Source of the DNA: Deltaproteobacteria bacterium
GTDB taxonomy: Bacteria; Desulfobacterota; Desulfarculia; Adiutricales; Adiutricaceae
Direction: 5' to 3'
NCBI GenBank assembly: GCA_031269485.1
Contig: JAISZC010000217.1
Location: 1-41,127 of the forward strand
Length of the DNA stretch: 41,127 nt
Shown here: one piece after another, positions 8,748 through 18,775 of the stretch
Layout: every line of letters starts with the position of its first letter
Position numbering within the stretch: position 1 is the stretch's first letter
Position numbers and translations under genes: made by a program
Notes under the pieces: generated by a model
What the model saw: only the letters and a program-made list of their open reading frames with translations
What the model was told of the DNA's origin: nothing
Databases searched by the model: none

Positions 8748-10850
8748 ATGAAAGCTGCTTTTCACACCTTCGCCAAGTCGGCCATCAGGTCGGCGGCGGC
8801 CCTGCTTCTGGGCCTGACCGGGGCCTCGGCCTCCGCGGCCTGGGCCCAAGAAGGCGCCCTGGATTTGCCGCCGGTCATGGTCACCGCCAGAGGCTACGAG
8901 ACCAGCTTGGCCGACATCCCCGGCGGCACGGCCGTGGCCGGAGAGCGCGACGTGGCCCTGGCCGGCCGCAAGGGCAGCCTCGTCGACGCCTTGGATCGGC
9001 TGCCGGGCATTTCACGGACGGGCGACTCGCCCTGGGGCCAGGACATCTCCATCCGCGGCCTCTCCGGACCTTCGGTCGTCATATTGATCGACGGCCGGCG
9101 GATCATCACGGCCACCGACCTCAACGCCCGTCTGGGCTACCTCTCGCCCGACGACGTCGAGCGCATCGAGGTGCTCAAGGGCCCGGTCAGCGCTTTGTAC
9201 GGCTCGGGCTCCTTCGGCGGCGTGGTCAACGTCATCACCCGCAAGCCCCGCGAATTCGCGGACGAGCCGACCTTCGCCGGACGGCTGTCGGCCTCCGGCT
9301 CGACCAACCCCGAAGGCGGCTCGGCCTACGGCTACCTGTCGTACTCCAGCCCAAAATTCGTCATCTCGGCCTCCGGCGGCTACCGCTCCTACGACGACTT
9401 TTTCGGCGCCCATCACGATCGGGTGATCAACAGCGGCTTTCGGGACAGCTTCGGCCGCGCCTACCTGGCCTTCAAGCCGACGGAGGAGGTGACGCTGCGG
9501 ACGGAGTTCGCCAAAGCCGTCGGCCACGACATAGGCCTGCCGGGCGGCGTCTCGTCCATGCCGGCCTTGGCTTGGGTGACGTATCCGACCAGCGAGTTCA
9601 CCATGCTGAGCCAGAGCCTGGCCTACGAGCCGGCCGGCGCCTTGCTCAAAAAACTGGAGCTGGAATTTTATTACACCGCCAACCGCCGTCGGGTGCGGGT
9701 CGACAACATTCCGCCGGTCCCCACGCCTCCAATTCCGGTGGAGCTGCGCCCGCAAGCCGATCACGACACCTTCGGCGGCAAGCTCCAGGCCGTGCTGACG
9801 CCCGGCGACCATGTCCTGACGACCGGAGTCGACTTTTGGACCTGGTCCATGGATTCCAGCCGCTTCCGGATTGTCAGGACTCCGGCCTGGGTCATGTTCA
9901 GGTCGATCGACAAGCCCACCCCGAAAGCCGAGCAACTCTCCGCGGGCTTTTTCGTCGACGACGCCTGGAAGATCACGCCCGACTGGACGCTCAACCTAGG
10001 CGGCCGAGTCGATCGCTTGCGGACCGAAGCCAAGGAAGACCTGTGGCTCGTCAATCCCATCACCGGCGTGCGCATGCGCAAGCTCCAAAACGCCGGCAGC
10101 CAAGTCGACTGGGGCTGGCAGCTCCACGCCGGCGCGACCTGGCGCTTCGCCGAGGACTGGTCGCAAAGCTTGTTGCTGGCGACGGCCTATCGGGCGGCCG
10201 ATTTGCTGGAACGCTACAAATTCATCAGCCTGGGCGGCGGCGTCGAACTCTTCGGCAATCCCAACCTCAAGCCGGAGCGCTCGATCTACGTGGAGCACGG
10301 ACTGCGCTACGACGGCCAGCCTTTCAGCTTTCAAACCAGACTTTTCGCCAACTTCATCGACGACTACATCGTCGAAAGACGAGTCACCGCCGCCAGACGC
10401 GAGATGGCCAACGTCCAAACGGCCCGCATCTTCGGCGCCGAGCTCGAGCTCAACCTCAACCCCCTCGACGGCCTTGACCTCTACGGCTCGCTGGCCTACC
10501 TCCACGGCCAGGATCAGGCCAACCGCCAGCCTCTGCCGGGCGTGGCCCCCCTGACCGCGCTGGTCGGCGTCGAATACCATCACTCGACCGGCCTGTGGGG
10601 CCGGCTGGAAAGCAAATTCTTCGCCAAGCAAAACCGCGCGCCCGTCGGCGTCGAGCGCATGCCGGGGGCGACGACGGTTTCGGCGGCCTTGGGTTGGAAA
10701 GGCTCCTCCGGTCGACTCGAGCACGACGTCTCGCTGGCGGTCCACAACATCTTCGACGAGCGCTACGTCAACGCCCTTTCCCATCAACGCGGCTTCACGG
10801 TCTGGGAGCCGGGCCTGTCGGCCACGCTGACCTACACCCTCAACTTCTGA
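8748..10850 (+). CDS. TonB-dependent outer-membrane receptor
   Basis: 700 aa, signal peptide, plug domain (DLPPVMVTARGYETSLADIPGG...SIRGLSGPSVVILIDGRRI...VERIEVLKGPVSALYGSGSFGGVVNVITRKP), terminal aromatic residue (LTYTLNF). Confidence 0.95.
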   Translation: MKAAFHTFAKSAIRSAAALLLGLTGASASAAWAQEGALDLPPVMVTARGYETSLADIPGGTAVAGERDVALAGRKGSLVDALDRLPGISRTGDSPWGQDISIRGLSGPSVVILIDGRRIITATDLNARLGYLSPDDVERIEVLKGPVSALYGSGSFGGVVNVITRKPREFADEPTFAGRLSASGSTNPEGGSAYGYLSYSSPKFVISASGGYRSYDDFFGAHHDRVINSGFRDSFGRAYLAFKPTEEVTLRTEFAKAVGHDIGLPGGVSSMPALAWVTYPTSEFTMLSQSLAYEPAGALLKKLELEFYYTANRRRVRVDNIPPVPTPPIPVELRPQADHDTFGGKLQAVLTPGDHVLTTGVDFWTWSMDSSRFRIVRTPAWVMFRSIDKPTPKAEQLSAGFFVDDAWKITPDWTLNLGGRVDRLRTEAKEDLWLVNPITGVRMRKLQNAGSQVDWGWQLHAGATWRFAEDWSQSLLLATAYRAADLLERYKFISLGGGVELFGNPNLKPERSIYVEHGLRYDGQPFSFQTRLFANFIDDYIVERRVTAARREMANVQTARIFGAELELNLNPLDGLDLYGSLAYLHGQDQANRQPLPGVAPLTALVGVEYHHSTGLWGRLESKFFAKQNRAPVGVERMPGATTVSAALGWKGSSGRLEHDVSLAVHNIFDERYVNALSHQRGFTVWEPGLSATLTYTLNF

Positions 10851-10931
10851 GACCGCGCCGGAGGCGGCCGGCGATCCGCCTCCGGCCGCAAGACGTCCGC
10901 AACCCGTCCGCAGCTCGCCTTCGGCCCGCCG

Positions 10932-10953
10932 AAGCCGGGCTGCGGCTTTTTTT
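10932..10953 (+). terminator. Intrinsic terminator after TonB-dependent receptor
   Basis: AAGCCG-ggctg-CGGCTT stem running into TTTTTTT; preceded by a perfect 11-bp hairpin GCCGGAGGCGG/CCGCCTCCGGC at 10857-10886. Confidence 0.7.
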
Positions 10954-12089
10954 CGCGGTCTCGGTCCGGTTTCGCGGTCGGCGCCAGGTGGTTGGCGGTC
11001 GGCGCGGCGGGCTCGACGAGCCCGAACGCGCCCGACGACGGCGACGACCAAGCGGCGACGACCAAGCGACGCCCGGAGAAGCCGCCGCCAGCCGCGACGG
11101 GGGCCCGCCGATTTTCCTTCGACGCTCGCGCTCGCGCCGATCATTGACGCGCAAGCGGCGCCCATGACGCCAGTCAGGCCGACGCCTGGGACGTCAAGCC
11201 GACCGCCGGCCTGGCGCAGACCGGCCTCGTCGCCGACCTCCTCGCCGACGGGACGGCCCCGCGACCGCCAAAAAAAAAGTCCTTAGGCCAAATGCCAAGG
11301 CTGGTCAACGTAAATTTTCCATCGCCAATTGGCCAATTTTAATGGCCCGTCGGCTGGGCGTCGTGACGCGCCGCCCCGGCCGGCCGAAAATCGTCGGCCG
11401 CTCCGGTTCGACGAGAGACCACAGGACGGCTCAAGCTCGGACCGGCCGAAAAAACAATCGCCGCGAGACTCGGCTTCGTTCTTCGCTCGTTGAGCGACGA
11501 CGCGACGACAGGCCCTGCGGCCGCGCCGCCAAGCGGACGGCCTTCAGGCGGACGGCCGCCAAGCGGCAGCTGAGGCCGTCGTTTTCGGACGGCGTCCAGA
11601 GCCGCGCTCAGGCCGGCGGCCGGAACGTCAATCAGACCGCCTTTCAACCCGCCTTTTTGGCCGCCGATCTGGCCCCGCCTTTCTGGCCGCCTTCAAGCCG
11701 CCGGCCTGCCGCCGGCCTGGCGCCGGCCGGCCTCGTCACGGCCCAGGCGGCGATCATGAAACCCGCGGGCGGCCGCCTCAAGATCACCGCGCGGGGCCGT
11801 CATTTTTTTCGGCCCGGGCCAAATTTTTTCTCTCTCCGCCCGACCCCAAGCCTCAAAAGGCGAAGGCCCGGTCTTGACGGCGAGGCGTCGGCCGCTCCTC
11901 CCAAGCGCCAATTGATCGCCTGACCGACGCCCGTCGAAAAATTTTTCTCCCCCTCCACGGCCAAAATTTTCTTCCCGGCCGTCCGAATCCCTTAGGTCCG
12001 CCCCCCTTTTTCAGGCCTAATACCCCGAAATAACTGGCAAAAAAAAATTTCTCCTGGCCAGCCTAAAAGGGTCTTTTTACTATTGCAAT

Positions 12090-12104
12090 TGAGAATCATT
12101 TAGT
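12090..12104. promoter_or_regulatory. Fur-box-like half-conserved site TGAGAAT-C-ATTTAGT upstream of flavodoxin
   Basis: Left half matches TGATAAT 6/7, right half weaker; about 100 bp upstream of flavodoxin start. Confidence 0.3.
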
Positions 12105-12199
12105 TTAAACTTGGATTCGTCAACAAACGACGATGGGCGCCCGCCCGGGCTCCCCGAACATTTTCGGCCGCTGAGGCCGTCTTGAAAGAGAGATTGAGC

Positions 12200-12646
12200 A
12201 TGTCCAACGTGTTGATAGTTTACGGCTCCACCACCGGCAACACCGAATGGGTGGCCGGCAAGCTCGCCGCCCAAATCAAGGAAGCCGGCCACACGGTCGA
12301 GTCGGCCAAGGCCGGCTCCATCGGCGCCTCGGGGCTCTGCTCCGGCCGCGACTTGGTCCTTTTCGGCTGCTCGACCTGGGGTCAGGACGAAATCGAGCTC
12401 CAAGACGATTTCATTCCGCTCTTTGAGGCCTTCGACTCCATCGGGGCCTCCGGCGTCAAAATCGGCGTGTTCGGCTGCGGCGACGAAGATTACACCCATT
12501 TCTGCGGGGCCGTGGACGCCATCACCGGGAAGCTCGAGGGCCTAGGGGCCAAGCTGGTCGGCGGCAAGCTCAAAATCAACGGCGACCCTGGGGACTCCGA
12601 AGCGGCCGTCGCCACCTGGGGTCAGGCGGTGCTGGCGGCCCTCTGA
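12200..12646 (+). CDS. Flavodoxin
   Basis: MSNVLIVYGSTTGNTEWVAGKLA...FGCSTWGQDEIELQDDFIPLFE...VGVFGCGDEDYTHFCGAVD-type flavodoxin signature; start ATG at 12200. Confidence 0.93.
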   Translation: MSNVLIVYGSTTGNTEWVAGKLAAQIKEAGHTVESAKAGSIGASGLCSGRDLVLFGCSTWGQDEIELQDDFIPLFEAFDSIGASGVKIGVFGCGDEDYTHFCGAVDAITGKLEGLGAKLVGGKLKINGDPGDSEAAVATWGQAVLAAL

Positions 12647-12724
12647 GACCGGCGAACCGCCGCCGCGCGATGGGGCGGAGCCGCCGAGGCCAGGCTCGTA
12701 GGCGGCCGCCCCTAAACTTCTTTT

Positions 12725-13957
12725 TTGGAACGGTGCGAGCAAATGGAAACTGAATTGGCGCTCAACAAGATGTTCAACAACGTTTGGCCCCACCTGGGGG
12801 AGCGGGAACGGCGCCTGGTCGCCGCCAGCGAAGCCAGGCGGATCGGCCGACGCGGCATATCCATGGTCAGCCGGGCTTGCGGGCTGTCGCGAGTGACCAT
12901 CACCAAAGGCCTCAAAGAGCTCGACGAGGCGCCTTTGGCGCCGGGCAAGACCAGACGCGCCGGGGCCGGCCGGCCACGGGTCGAGAAGGTCGATCCCGGC
13001 ATTTGGCGGTCGCTCGACGGCCTGATGCGGGAGACCACCTGCCAGGAAACTTGCCCGGCCCTGCTGTGGTCCGTCAAGTCCACCAGGCGCCTGGCCCAGG
13101 AGCTGACGGCCGACGGACACCGCATCAGCCATGAGAAAGTGGCCCAGATCCTGCGCCAGAACGGCTACAACCTCCAAGGCACCCGCTGCAACGAAGAAAG
13201 CCGGCTTCAGCCCGACCGCGACGCCCAGTTCAGGCACGTGGGACGCCGAGCCGCCGCTCGTTTGGCCGAAGGCCAGCCGGTGGTGGCCATCGACACCCGT
13301 CGCCGCGAGCCCGCCTTCGTCGCCGAGACCCGAACCGGCCACGGCGCGTTCGCCTCTTCGGACCGCCTGCTGCAAGGCGATTGCCCCACCGGCATCTACG
13401 ACCCCCAACTGGCTCGGGACGCCGTCAACGTCGAGACGGCCCTGGAGGCCGCGGCCTTCACCACCGACTCCATCCTGGGCTGGTGGCTCATCGAGGGCCA
13501 GGAGCTCTACCCTCACGCCCAGTGCCTGATGGTCGCCGCCGACGGAGTCGGCGCCAACCAGCGCTCCCAATGGAAACGCCAGATGCAGAAGCTGGCCGCG
13601 GCCATCGGCCTGCCGGTGGAGTTCTGCCGCTTTCCCCCAGGCACCTCCAAGTGGAACCGCCCCAGCCAGCGGCTGTTTTCCTTCGTTTCCTCGCAGTGGG
13701 CCGGCGAAACTGAGCGCGACTACGAAATTTCGGCCAAAATCGTCTCTCCGCCGTCCGAAACGCGGACCATGGCCCTGGGCCTGCGGCTCGACCACAGCCG
13801 CTTCCGCCTTCCGACCAGGCCGCCCGAAGACGATCGGGCCCTGCTGATTTACCCCTCCGAGTTCCACGGAGACTGGAACTTCACCATTCGCCCCGAAGCC
13901 TTGGGGCCCTACCAACTGCCGGTCTGCGGGCGCGACCGTCTGGCCGCCGCCATGTAA
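12725..13957 (+). mobile_element. ISAzo13-family-like transposase ORF (410 aa), possibly catalytically inactive or domesticated
   Basis: ISAzo13 / Rhodopirellula-type DDE signatures (SVKSTRRLAQELTADGHRISHEKVAQILRQNGYNLQ, DRDAQF, VVAIDTRRRE, CRFPPGTSKWN..RLFSF, FHGDWNFTIRP); no terminal inverted repeats identified. Confidence 0.8.
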
Positions 13958-14014
13958 CGCCGCCTTTAAACGCCGCCAATAACCCCCCAAACCCGGAGTC
14001 CCTCCTCTTCGGTC

Positions 14015-14047
14015 GAAACGGGCCGCGAACTGTTCGCGGCCCGTTTC
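14015..14047 (+). terminator. Perfect 16-bp inverted repeat (GAAACGGGCCGCGAAC t GTTCGCGGCCCGTTTC)
   Basis: Read directly; immediately downstream of the transposase ORF, no T-tract. Confidence 0.5.
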
Positions 14048-14495
14048 GTCTGCTCCGCCTCGCCTGCCTTTTCGGGCGTCTCCAAAGTCATCTAGATGTC
14101 ATTCCCTCACATAACTCGCGTTTTTTTCGCTTCAAGCTTGCAAAATCATTCATTTTGCCTCAAAATAACATTAGCGCAAGTTCCGAGCGGCGCGCCGCCG
14201 CCCTGACGGACCATCCGGCCGATGACGGCCAATGACGGCCCAGGGCGTCGGCGCTCGGCGGCCGAGCCCGGCCCGCCGTCCGCCGCGGCTTGACAAAAGA
14301 CGCTCAAATATCTTATCATTGAGCCATAGGACATGGAGGCAGTTGTTTCGTCTGCCCACGGCGCCAAAGCCGCCGGGGCGTCCGCCTCGCCGCGGCCCCC
14401 GCCTCGCGGCCGGCGGGCCTGCCGAGACGCCGCCCGCGAGTTTGGCCCATGACCTTTCAGCTGGGCGGGAACCGTTTTTTTCTTGAAGGTGAGCC

Positions 14496-14891
14496 ATGGT
14501 TTTCGACGCTCTGCACTTGGCCGTCATCGTCTTTTTGGCCGCGGCGGCCATCTTCGCCGCCTCGCCGCTGGTCATCGCCTTTCTGATCGCTCCCCGCAAC
14601 CGCGGCGGAGAGTTTCAGACGCCCTACGAGTGCGGAGTCAAGCCCTACGGACGCGCCTGGGACCATTTCGGCTTCAATTACCACATTTATGCTCTGATCT
14701 TCATCGCCTTCGACGTCGACGTTCTCTATCTGATCCCGGTCGGAGCGGCCTATCGATTGCTGCCCGGACTGATGCCGTTGGCCGAGCTGAGCTTTTTTCT
14801 TTTTTTCGTCCTCTTGGCCGTGCTCTACTTTAACGCCAAAGGCGTCTTTTATTGGCCTCGTCGACTGACAATGCCTCAAACATTGGAATAA
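14496..14891 (+). CDS. nuoA: NADH-quinone oxidoreductase subunit A
   Basis: PYECGVKPYG and FDVDVLYLIPVG motifs; first gene of the nuo cluster. Confidence 0.95.
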   Translation: MVFDALHLAVIVFLAAAAIFAASPLVIAFLIAPRNRGGEFQTPYECGVKPYGRAWDHFGFNYHIYALIFIAFDVDVLYLIPVGAAYRLLPGLMPLAELSFFLFFVLLAVLYFNAKGVFYWPRRLTMPQTLE

Positions 14892-15087
14892 TATTACTGA
14901 AAATTTATATTATTTTGACTTTTTAGACAGCAATTGATCATAACAGATATTGTTAGCCTAAAATAAAACTTGACAACCTCTGATATAGATCATAAGGACA
15001 ACCAACTGGGCCGCTGGCGGCCGACTTCCCGTCAAGGCCAGGCCCTTCCTCCCTCGGCGTTAGTCGCGGGTTCCTTAGGGGAGCAAC

Positions 15088-15639
15088 ATGAGTCCGGAGC
15101 CCCATCCGGCCCAATCCGAAATCCTGCCGCCGCTGATCAACCTCAAGCCCGTCAACTGGTTCTTTGACGTCAACCGGGCCATGTCGTTGTGGCCGGTCAC
15201 TTTCGGCTTGGCCTGCTGCGCCATCGAAATGATGGCCGTCAGCATGACCCGCTTCGACATCGCCCGTTTCGGGGCCGAAGTTTTCCGGCCCTCCATCCGC
15301 CAGGCCGACTTGATGATGGTCACCGGCACGGTGACCAAAAAGATGGCCCCGGCCGTGGTCAGGCTCTACGAGCAGATGCCGGCGCCCAAATTCGTGCTGG
15401 CCTGCGGCAACTGCGCCATCTCCGGCGGTCCGTTCAAATTCGAGGGCCAATACGGCATCGTCGAAGGAGTCGATCAGCTCATTCCGGTCGACGTCTACGT
15501 GCCGGGCTGTCCGCCTCGGCCTGAAGCCATCTTGGAGGGCGTCTTCAGCATCCAGGAAAAAATCACCGGCCGCCGTTGGTGGCCAGGTCCGGAGGAAATG
15601 CCCTCCGATCCGGCGCCGCCCGCCAAGGCCGCCACTTGA
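15088..15639 (+). CDS. nuoB: NADH-quinone oxidoreductase subunit B
   Basis: [41 protein letters not shown]2-cluster motifs. Confidence 0.97.
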   Translation: MSPEPHPAQSEILPPLINLKPVNWFFDVNRAMSLWPVTFGLACCAIEMMAVSMTRFDIARFGAEVFRPSIRQADLMMVTGTVTKKMAPAVVRLYEQMPAPKFVLACGNCAISGGPFKFEGQYGIVEGVDQLIPVDVYVPGCPPRPEAILEGVFSIQEKITGRRWWPGPEEMPSDPAPPAKAAT

Positions 15640-15794
15640 CGGCCGCCGTCAGGAAGCGAGCCGGCGACGCTTCGAATTCGATCGGGCCGCGAGCTCGATC
15701 ATAAATTGGCCGACGATTTCGGCGAACGTGAGCTCCACCGGCCGCTTTTTTTGAAACAAATGCCCCATCGACACGAAGTCATGGGTTTGGGTGC

Positions 15795-16349
15795 GTGAAC
15801 GCTATGACCGTTTTGGACAACTTGGCCGCCGACTGGAAAAAATGCGGCGCCTGCGTGGTCTCGCGGCACGACTTCCGCAAGGACGGCCTGACCCTTTCGG
15901 CCGTGACGCCGACCAAGGCCTTGAAGGCCGCGGCCGAGGCCCTGCTCCGCGCCGGCTACGCGCTGCTGGACGTTTCGGTCATGGAGGTTCGCGAGGGCTT
16001 TTTAGCCACCTACCATTTCGACAGCTTCGCCGAGGCCGGCCGGACGGCTTTGCGGACGCTGGTCCCCTTCGAGGCCCCCGAGCTGCCCAGCCTCAGCGGC
16101 CTTTTTCAGGGCGCCGAATGGCACGAGCGCGAATGCTCGGACTTTTTCGGCGTGCGGTTCTTCGGCAACCCCAATCCCGTCCCGCTGCTGCTCCCCGACG
16201 ACTTCGACGGCCCGCCGCCCCTGCGCAAGGACCCGGCCGCCCTGGCCCCGCTGTCGGCCCTGGGCCTCTTCGGCGTCCCGGAAATCCTCGACCCGGCCTG
16301 GGCGGAGCTGATCGGCCCGGGCGGCCGGCCCAAAGGAGACCGGGCATGA
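15795..16349 (+). CDS. nuoC: NADH-quinone oxidoreductase subunit C
   Basis: HERECSDFFGVRFFGNPNPVPLLLPDDF motif (30 kDa subunit signature); GTG start; ATGA overlap with nuoD. Confidence 0.92.
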   Translation: MNAMTVLDNLAADWKKCGACVVSRHDFRKDGLTLSAVTPTKALKAAAEALLRAGYALLDVSVMEVREGFLATYHFDSFAEAGRTALRTLVPFEAPELPSLSGLFQGAEWHERECSDFFGVRFFGNPNPVPLLLPDDFDGPPPLRKDPAALAPLSALGLFGVPEILDPAWAELIGPGGRPKGDRA

Positions 16350-17539
16350 GCGGCTTAGGCTTCATCAACCCCTTTGGGGTGCGCGAACTGCCCGGGACCA
16401 CGACCGGGGACTTCTACACGGCCAATTTCGCCCAAAAGGCCCAGCCCGGCCGCGTCATCCTGAACCTGGGCCCCCAGCACCCGTCGACCCACGGCGTGCT
16501 GCGCATCTTGGCCGAGATGGAGGGCGAGTACGTTTGGCGGGCCGAGCCGGTGCTGGGCTATCTCCACCGCATGCACGAGCGGATGGCCGAAGTCAAGACC
16601 CCCCAGCAGTTTCTGCCCAACATGGGCCGGGTGGACTACCTCCACCCCCTCGCCTGGAACTGGGCCTACGTCGGCGCGGTCGAAAAGCTGGCCGGCCTGG
16701 AGCCGCCCGAGCGGGCCCAATGGCTGCGCACCCTCAGCTGCGAGCTCAACCGCATCTCCTCGCACCTTTTGTGGTGGGGCGCCTTCGTGATGGATCTGGG
16801 CGGCGTCACGCCCATCCTCTACGCCTTCGAGGAGCGCGAAAAAATCAACGACATTTTGCAGATCATCACCGGCTCGCGCCTGACCATGAGCTACTTCCGC
16901 CTCGGCGGGGTTTGCGCCGACGCCGACGACCGCTTCCTGGCCTTGACCCGGGAGTTCGTCCCCTACCTCCGGGAACGCCTCAAAATGTACCGCGGGCTGG
17001 TCACCGACAACGTCATCCTCCGGCGGCGCCTGGAGGGCGTCGGACCCATCGACGTGGACATGTGCCGGCGTTACGGGGCCACCGGACCGGTCCTGCGGGC
17101 GGCGGGCTCGCCCAACGATCTGCGCCGCGACGTCCCTTACGGCACGTATCCCCAGCACGACTTTTGGCCGGCGACGGGCTTCCCCGACGACTGCTTCGGC
17201 CGCTACCTGGTCCGCCTGGCCGAGATCGAAAGCAGCCTCGACATCGTCGAGCAGGCCGTCCGAGGCCTCCCGCCAGGGCCGATCATGGTCGACAAGCCCC
17301 CCAAGGCCAACTTCAAAATGCCGGCCGGCGAGACGTACTTCGCCGTCGAAGGCGCCCGCGGCCAGGTGGGCGTCCACCTGGTCAGCGACGGCGGCAAAAA
17401 TCCTTACCGCGTCAAGCTCCGGGCCCCGGGCTTTTCCAATCTCTCCCTTTTCGCCGAAGCCGCTCAAGGAACCCTCTTGGCCGACGCCGTGGCCATCTTG
17501 GGCAGCCTCGACTTGGTCATTCCCGAAATCGACCGCTGA
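16346..17539 (+). CDS. nuoD: NADH-quinone oxidoreductase subunit D
   Basis: LGPQHPSTHGVLRI, ELNRISSHLLWWGA, SQ-binding and 49 kDa signatures; start at 16346 inside the longer reported ORF. Confidence 0.96.
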   Translation: MSGLGFINPFGVRELPGTTTGDFYTANFAQKAQPGRVILNLGPQHPSTHGVLRILAEMEGEYVWRAEPVLGYLHRMHERMAEVKTPQQFLPNMGRVDYLHPLAWNWAYVGAVEKLAGLEPPERAQWLRTLSCELNRISSHLLWWGAFVMDLGGVTPILYAFEEREKINDILQIITGSRLTMSYFRLGGVCADADDRFLALTREFVPYLRERLKMYRGLVTDNVILRRRLEGVGPIDVDMCRRYGATGPVLRAAGSPNDLRRDVPYGTYPQHDFWPATGFPDDCFGRYLVRLAEIESSLDIVEQAVRGLPPGPIMVDKPPKANFKMPAGETYFAVEGARGQVGVHLVSDGGKNPYRVKLRAPGFSNLSLFAEAAQGTLLADAVAILGSLDLVIPEIDR

Positions 17540-17581
17540 CCGCCCCTCAGCCGCCGACAACAATCGCGGGGTCTCAGGCTC

Positions 17582-18556
17582 ATGGCTCTCTCGCTCGCCG
17601 TCTTCGTTCAAATAATCGTCGCCGTCCTGCTCGTCATCGGCTTGATGGTCGGCAACGCCGTGGTCATGGTCTACGTCGAGCGCAAGGCCTGCGGCTTCAT
17701 CCAGCGCCGGCCCGGCCCCTTCGAGGTCGGGCCCCGAGGCCTTCTGCAGGCCGTGTGCGATTCGATGAAGCTGCTGGGCAAGCAAATCTTCGTCCCCGGC
17801 AACATCGACTGGCCGCTGCACTTCCTGGCGCCCGTCGTGGCCTTCCTGCCGGTGCTGCTTTTGTATTTGCCCATTCCCTTCGGGCCTTATCTGACGTCGC
17901 TGCAGGTTGACGACGGCATTTTGCTGATCTTGGCCTTCGCCGGGCTCGGCGCGGTCTCCAACATCCTGGCCGGCTGGTCGTCCAACAACAAATACGGCCT
18001 TTTGGGCGCCGCCCGGGCCGTGGCCCAGTCGGTGGCCTACGAAATTCCCATGATCATGGCCCTGCTGGCCGTGATCTTCATGACCGGGACCATGAACCTC
18101 ACGACCCTGGTCGAAGGCCAGGGCGGCTGGCCCTGGCAGTGGAACATCGTCCGCCAACCCTTGGCCTGCTTCATCTACGTGGTGTGCCTGGTGGCCGAAA
18201 CCAACCGGGCCCCCTTCGATCTGCCGGAAGCCGAATCGGAGCTCACGGCCGGCTTCCACACCGAATACTCGGGCATGGGCTTCGCCCTGTTCTTCTTGTC
18301 GGAATACGCCAACATGCTGCTGGTCTCCTTCGTGTGCGCCGTCTTCTTCCTGGGCGGCTGGCGGGGACCGTTTCTCGACGGCTTTTGGTGGACGTTCGCC
18401 AAGGCTTACGCGATCATGTTCTTCATCGTCTGGATTCGCTGGACCTTTCCCAGGGTGCGCTTCGATCAGCTGCTGAACCTCAACTGGAAATGGCTGCTGC
18501 CGCTGTCCATCCTCAACTTGTGGCTCACGGCCGTCGTCGTCAAGCTCGCGAACTGA
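17582..18556 (+). CDS. nuoH: NADH-quinone oxidoreductase subunit H
   Basis: VYVERKACGFIQRRPGP, AETNRAPFDLPEAESELTAGFHTEYSGM motifs. Confidence 0.97.
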   Translation: MALSLAVFVQIIVAVLLVIGLMVGNAVVMVYVERKACGFIQRRPGPFEVGPRGLLQAVCDSMKLLGKQIFVPGNIDWPLHFLAPVVAFLPVLLLYLPIPFGPYLTSLQVDDGILLILAFAGLGAVSNILAGWSSNNKYGLLGAARAVAQSVAYEIPMIMALLAVIFMTGTMNLTTLVEGQGGWPWQWNIVRQPLACFIYVVCLVAETNRAPFDLPEAESELTAGFHTEYSGMGFALFFLSEYANMLLVSFVCAVFFLGGWRGPFLDGFWWTFAKAYAIMFFIVWIRWTFPRVRFDQLLNLNWKWLLPLSILNLWLTAVVVKLAN

Positions 18557-18651
18557 ACGCCGCCGTTTGAGCGTCGCGCGATGGACGCCGGCCGCGGCCC
18601 GGCCAAGATCAGACGCAATTAGAGCCAATTTAGGGCCAAGCCTTGGCAAGA

Positions 18652-18712
18652 ACCATAAGGATCAGGCAAGGACCATAAGGATCAGGCAAAACCATATTGG
18701 ATCCGTTCAAGG
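18652..18712. repeat. Short tandem repeat (about 20 bp, ACCATAAGGATCAGGCAAGG) between nuoH and nuoI
   Basis: Two near-perfect units (18652-18671, 18672-18690) and a degenerate third beginning ACCATATTGGATC at 18691. Confidence 0.85.
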
Positions 18713-18775
18713 CCATGCAATGATCGGGCAATGACCGCATTGTCCGGCCATATTAGGATCGCATAAGGACCATCA

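Noticed and set aside
11342-11923. 193-aa plus-strand ORF in the GC-rich desert
   Set aside because: Low-complexity Arg/Pro/Ala-rich sequence, no RBS or domain signal, overlapping ORFs on both strands.
16355-18649. 764-aa minus-strand ORF opposite nuoD/nuoH
   Set aside because: Antisense of two convincing genes; composition (H/D/Q/G-rich) is typical of reversed GC-rich coding sequence.
18652-18712. Possible mini-CRISPR between nuoH and nuoI
   Set aside because: Units are head-to-tail without spacers; simple tandem duplication.
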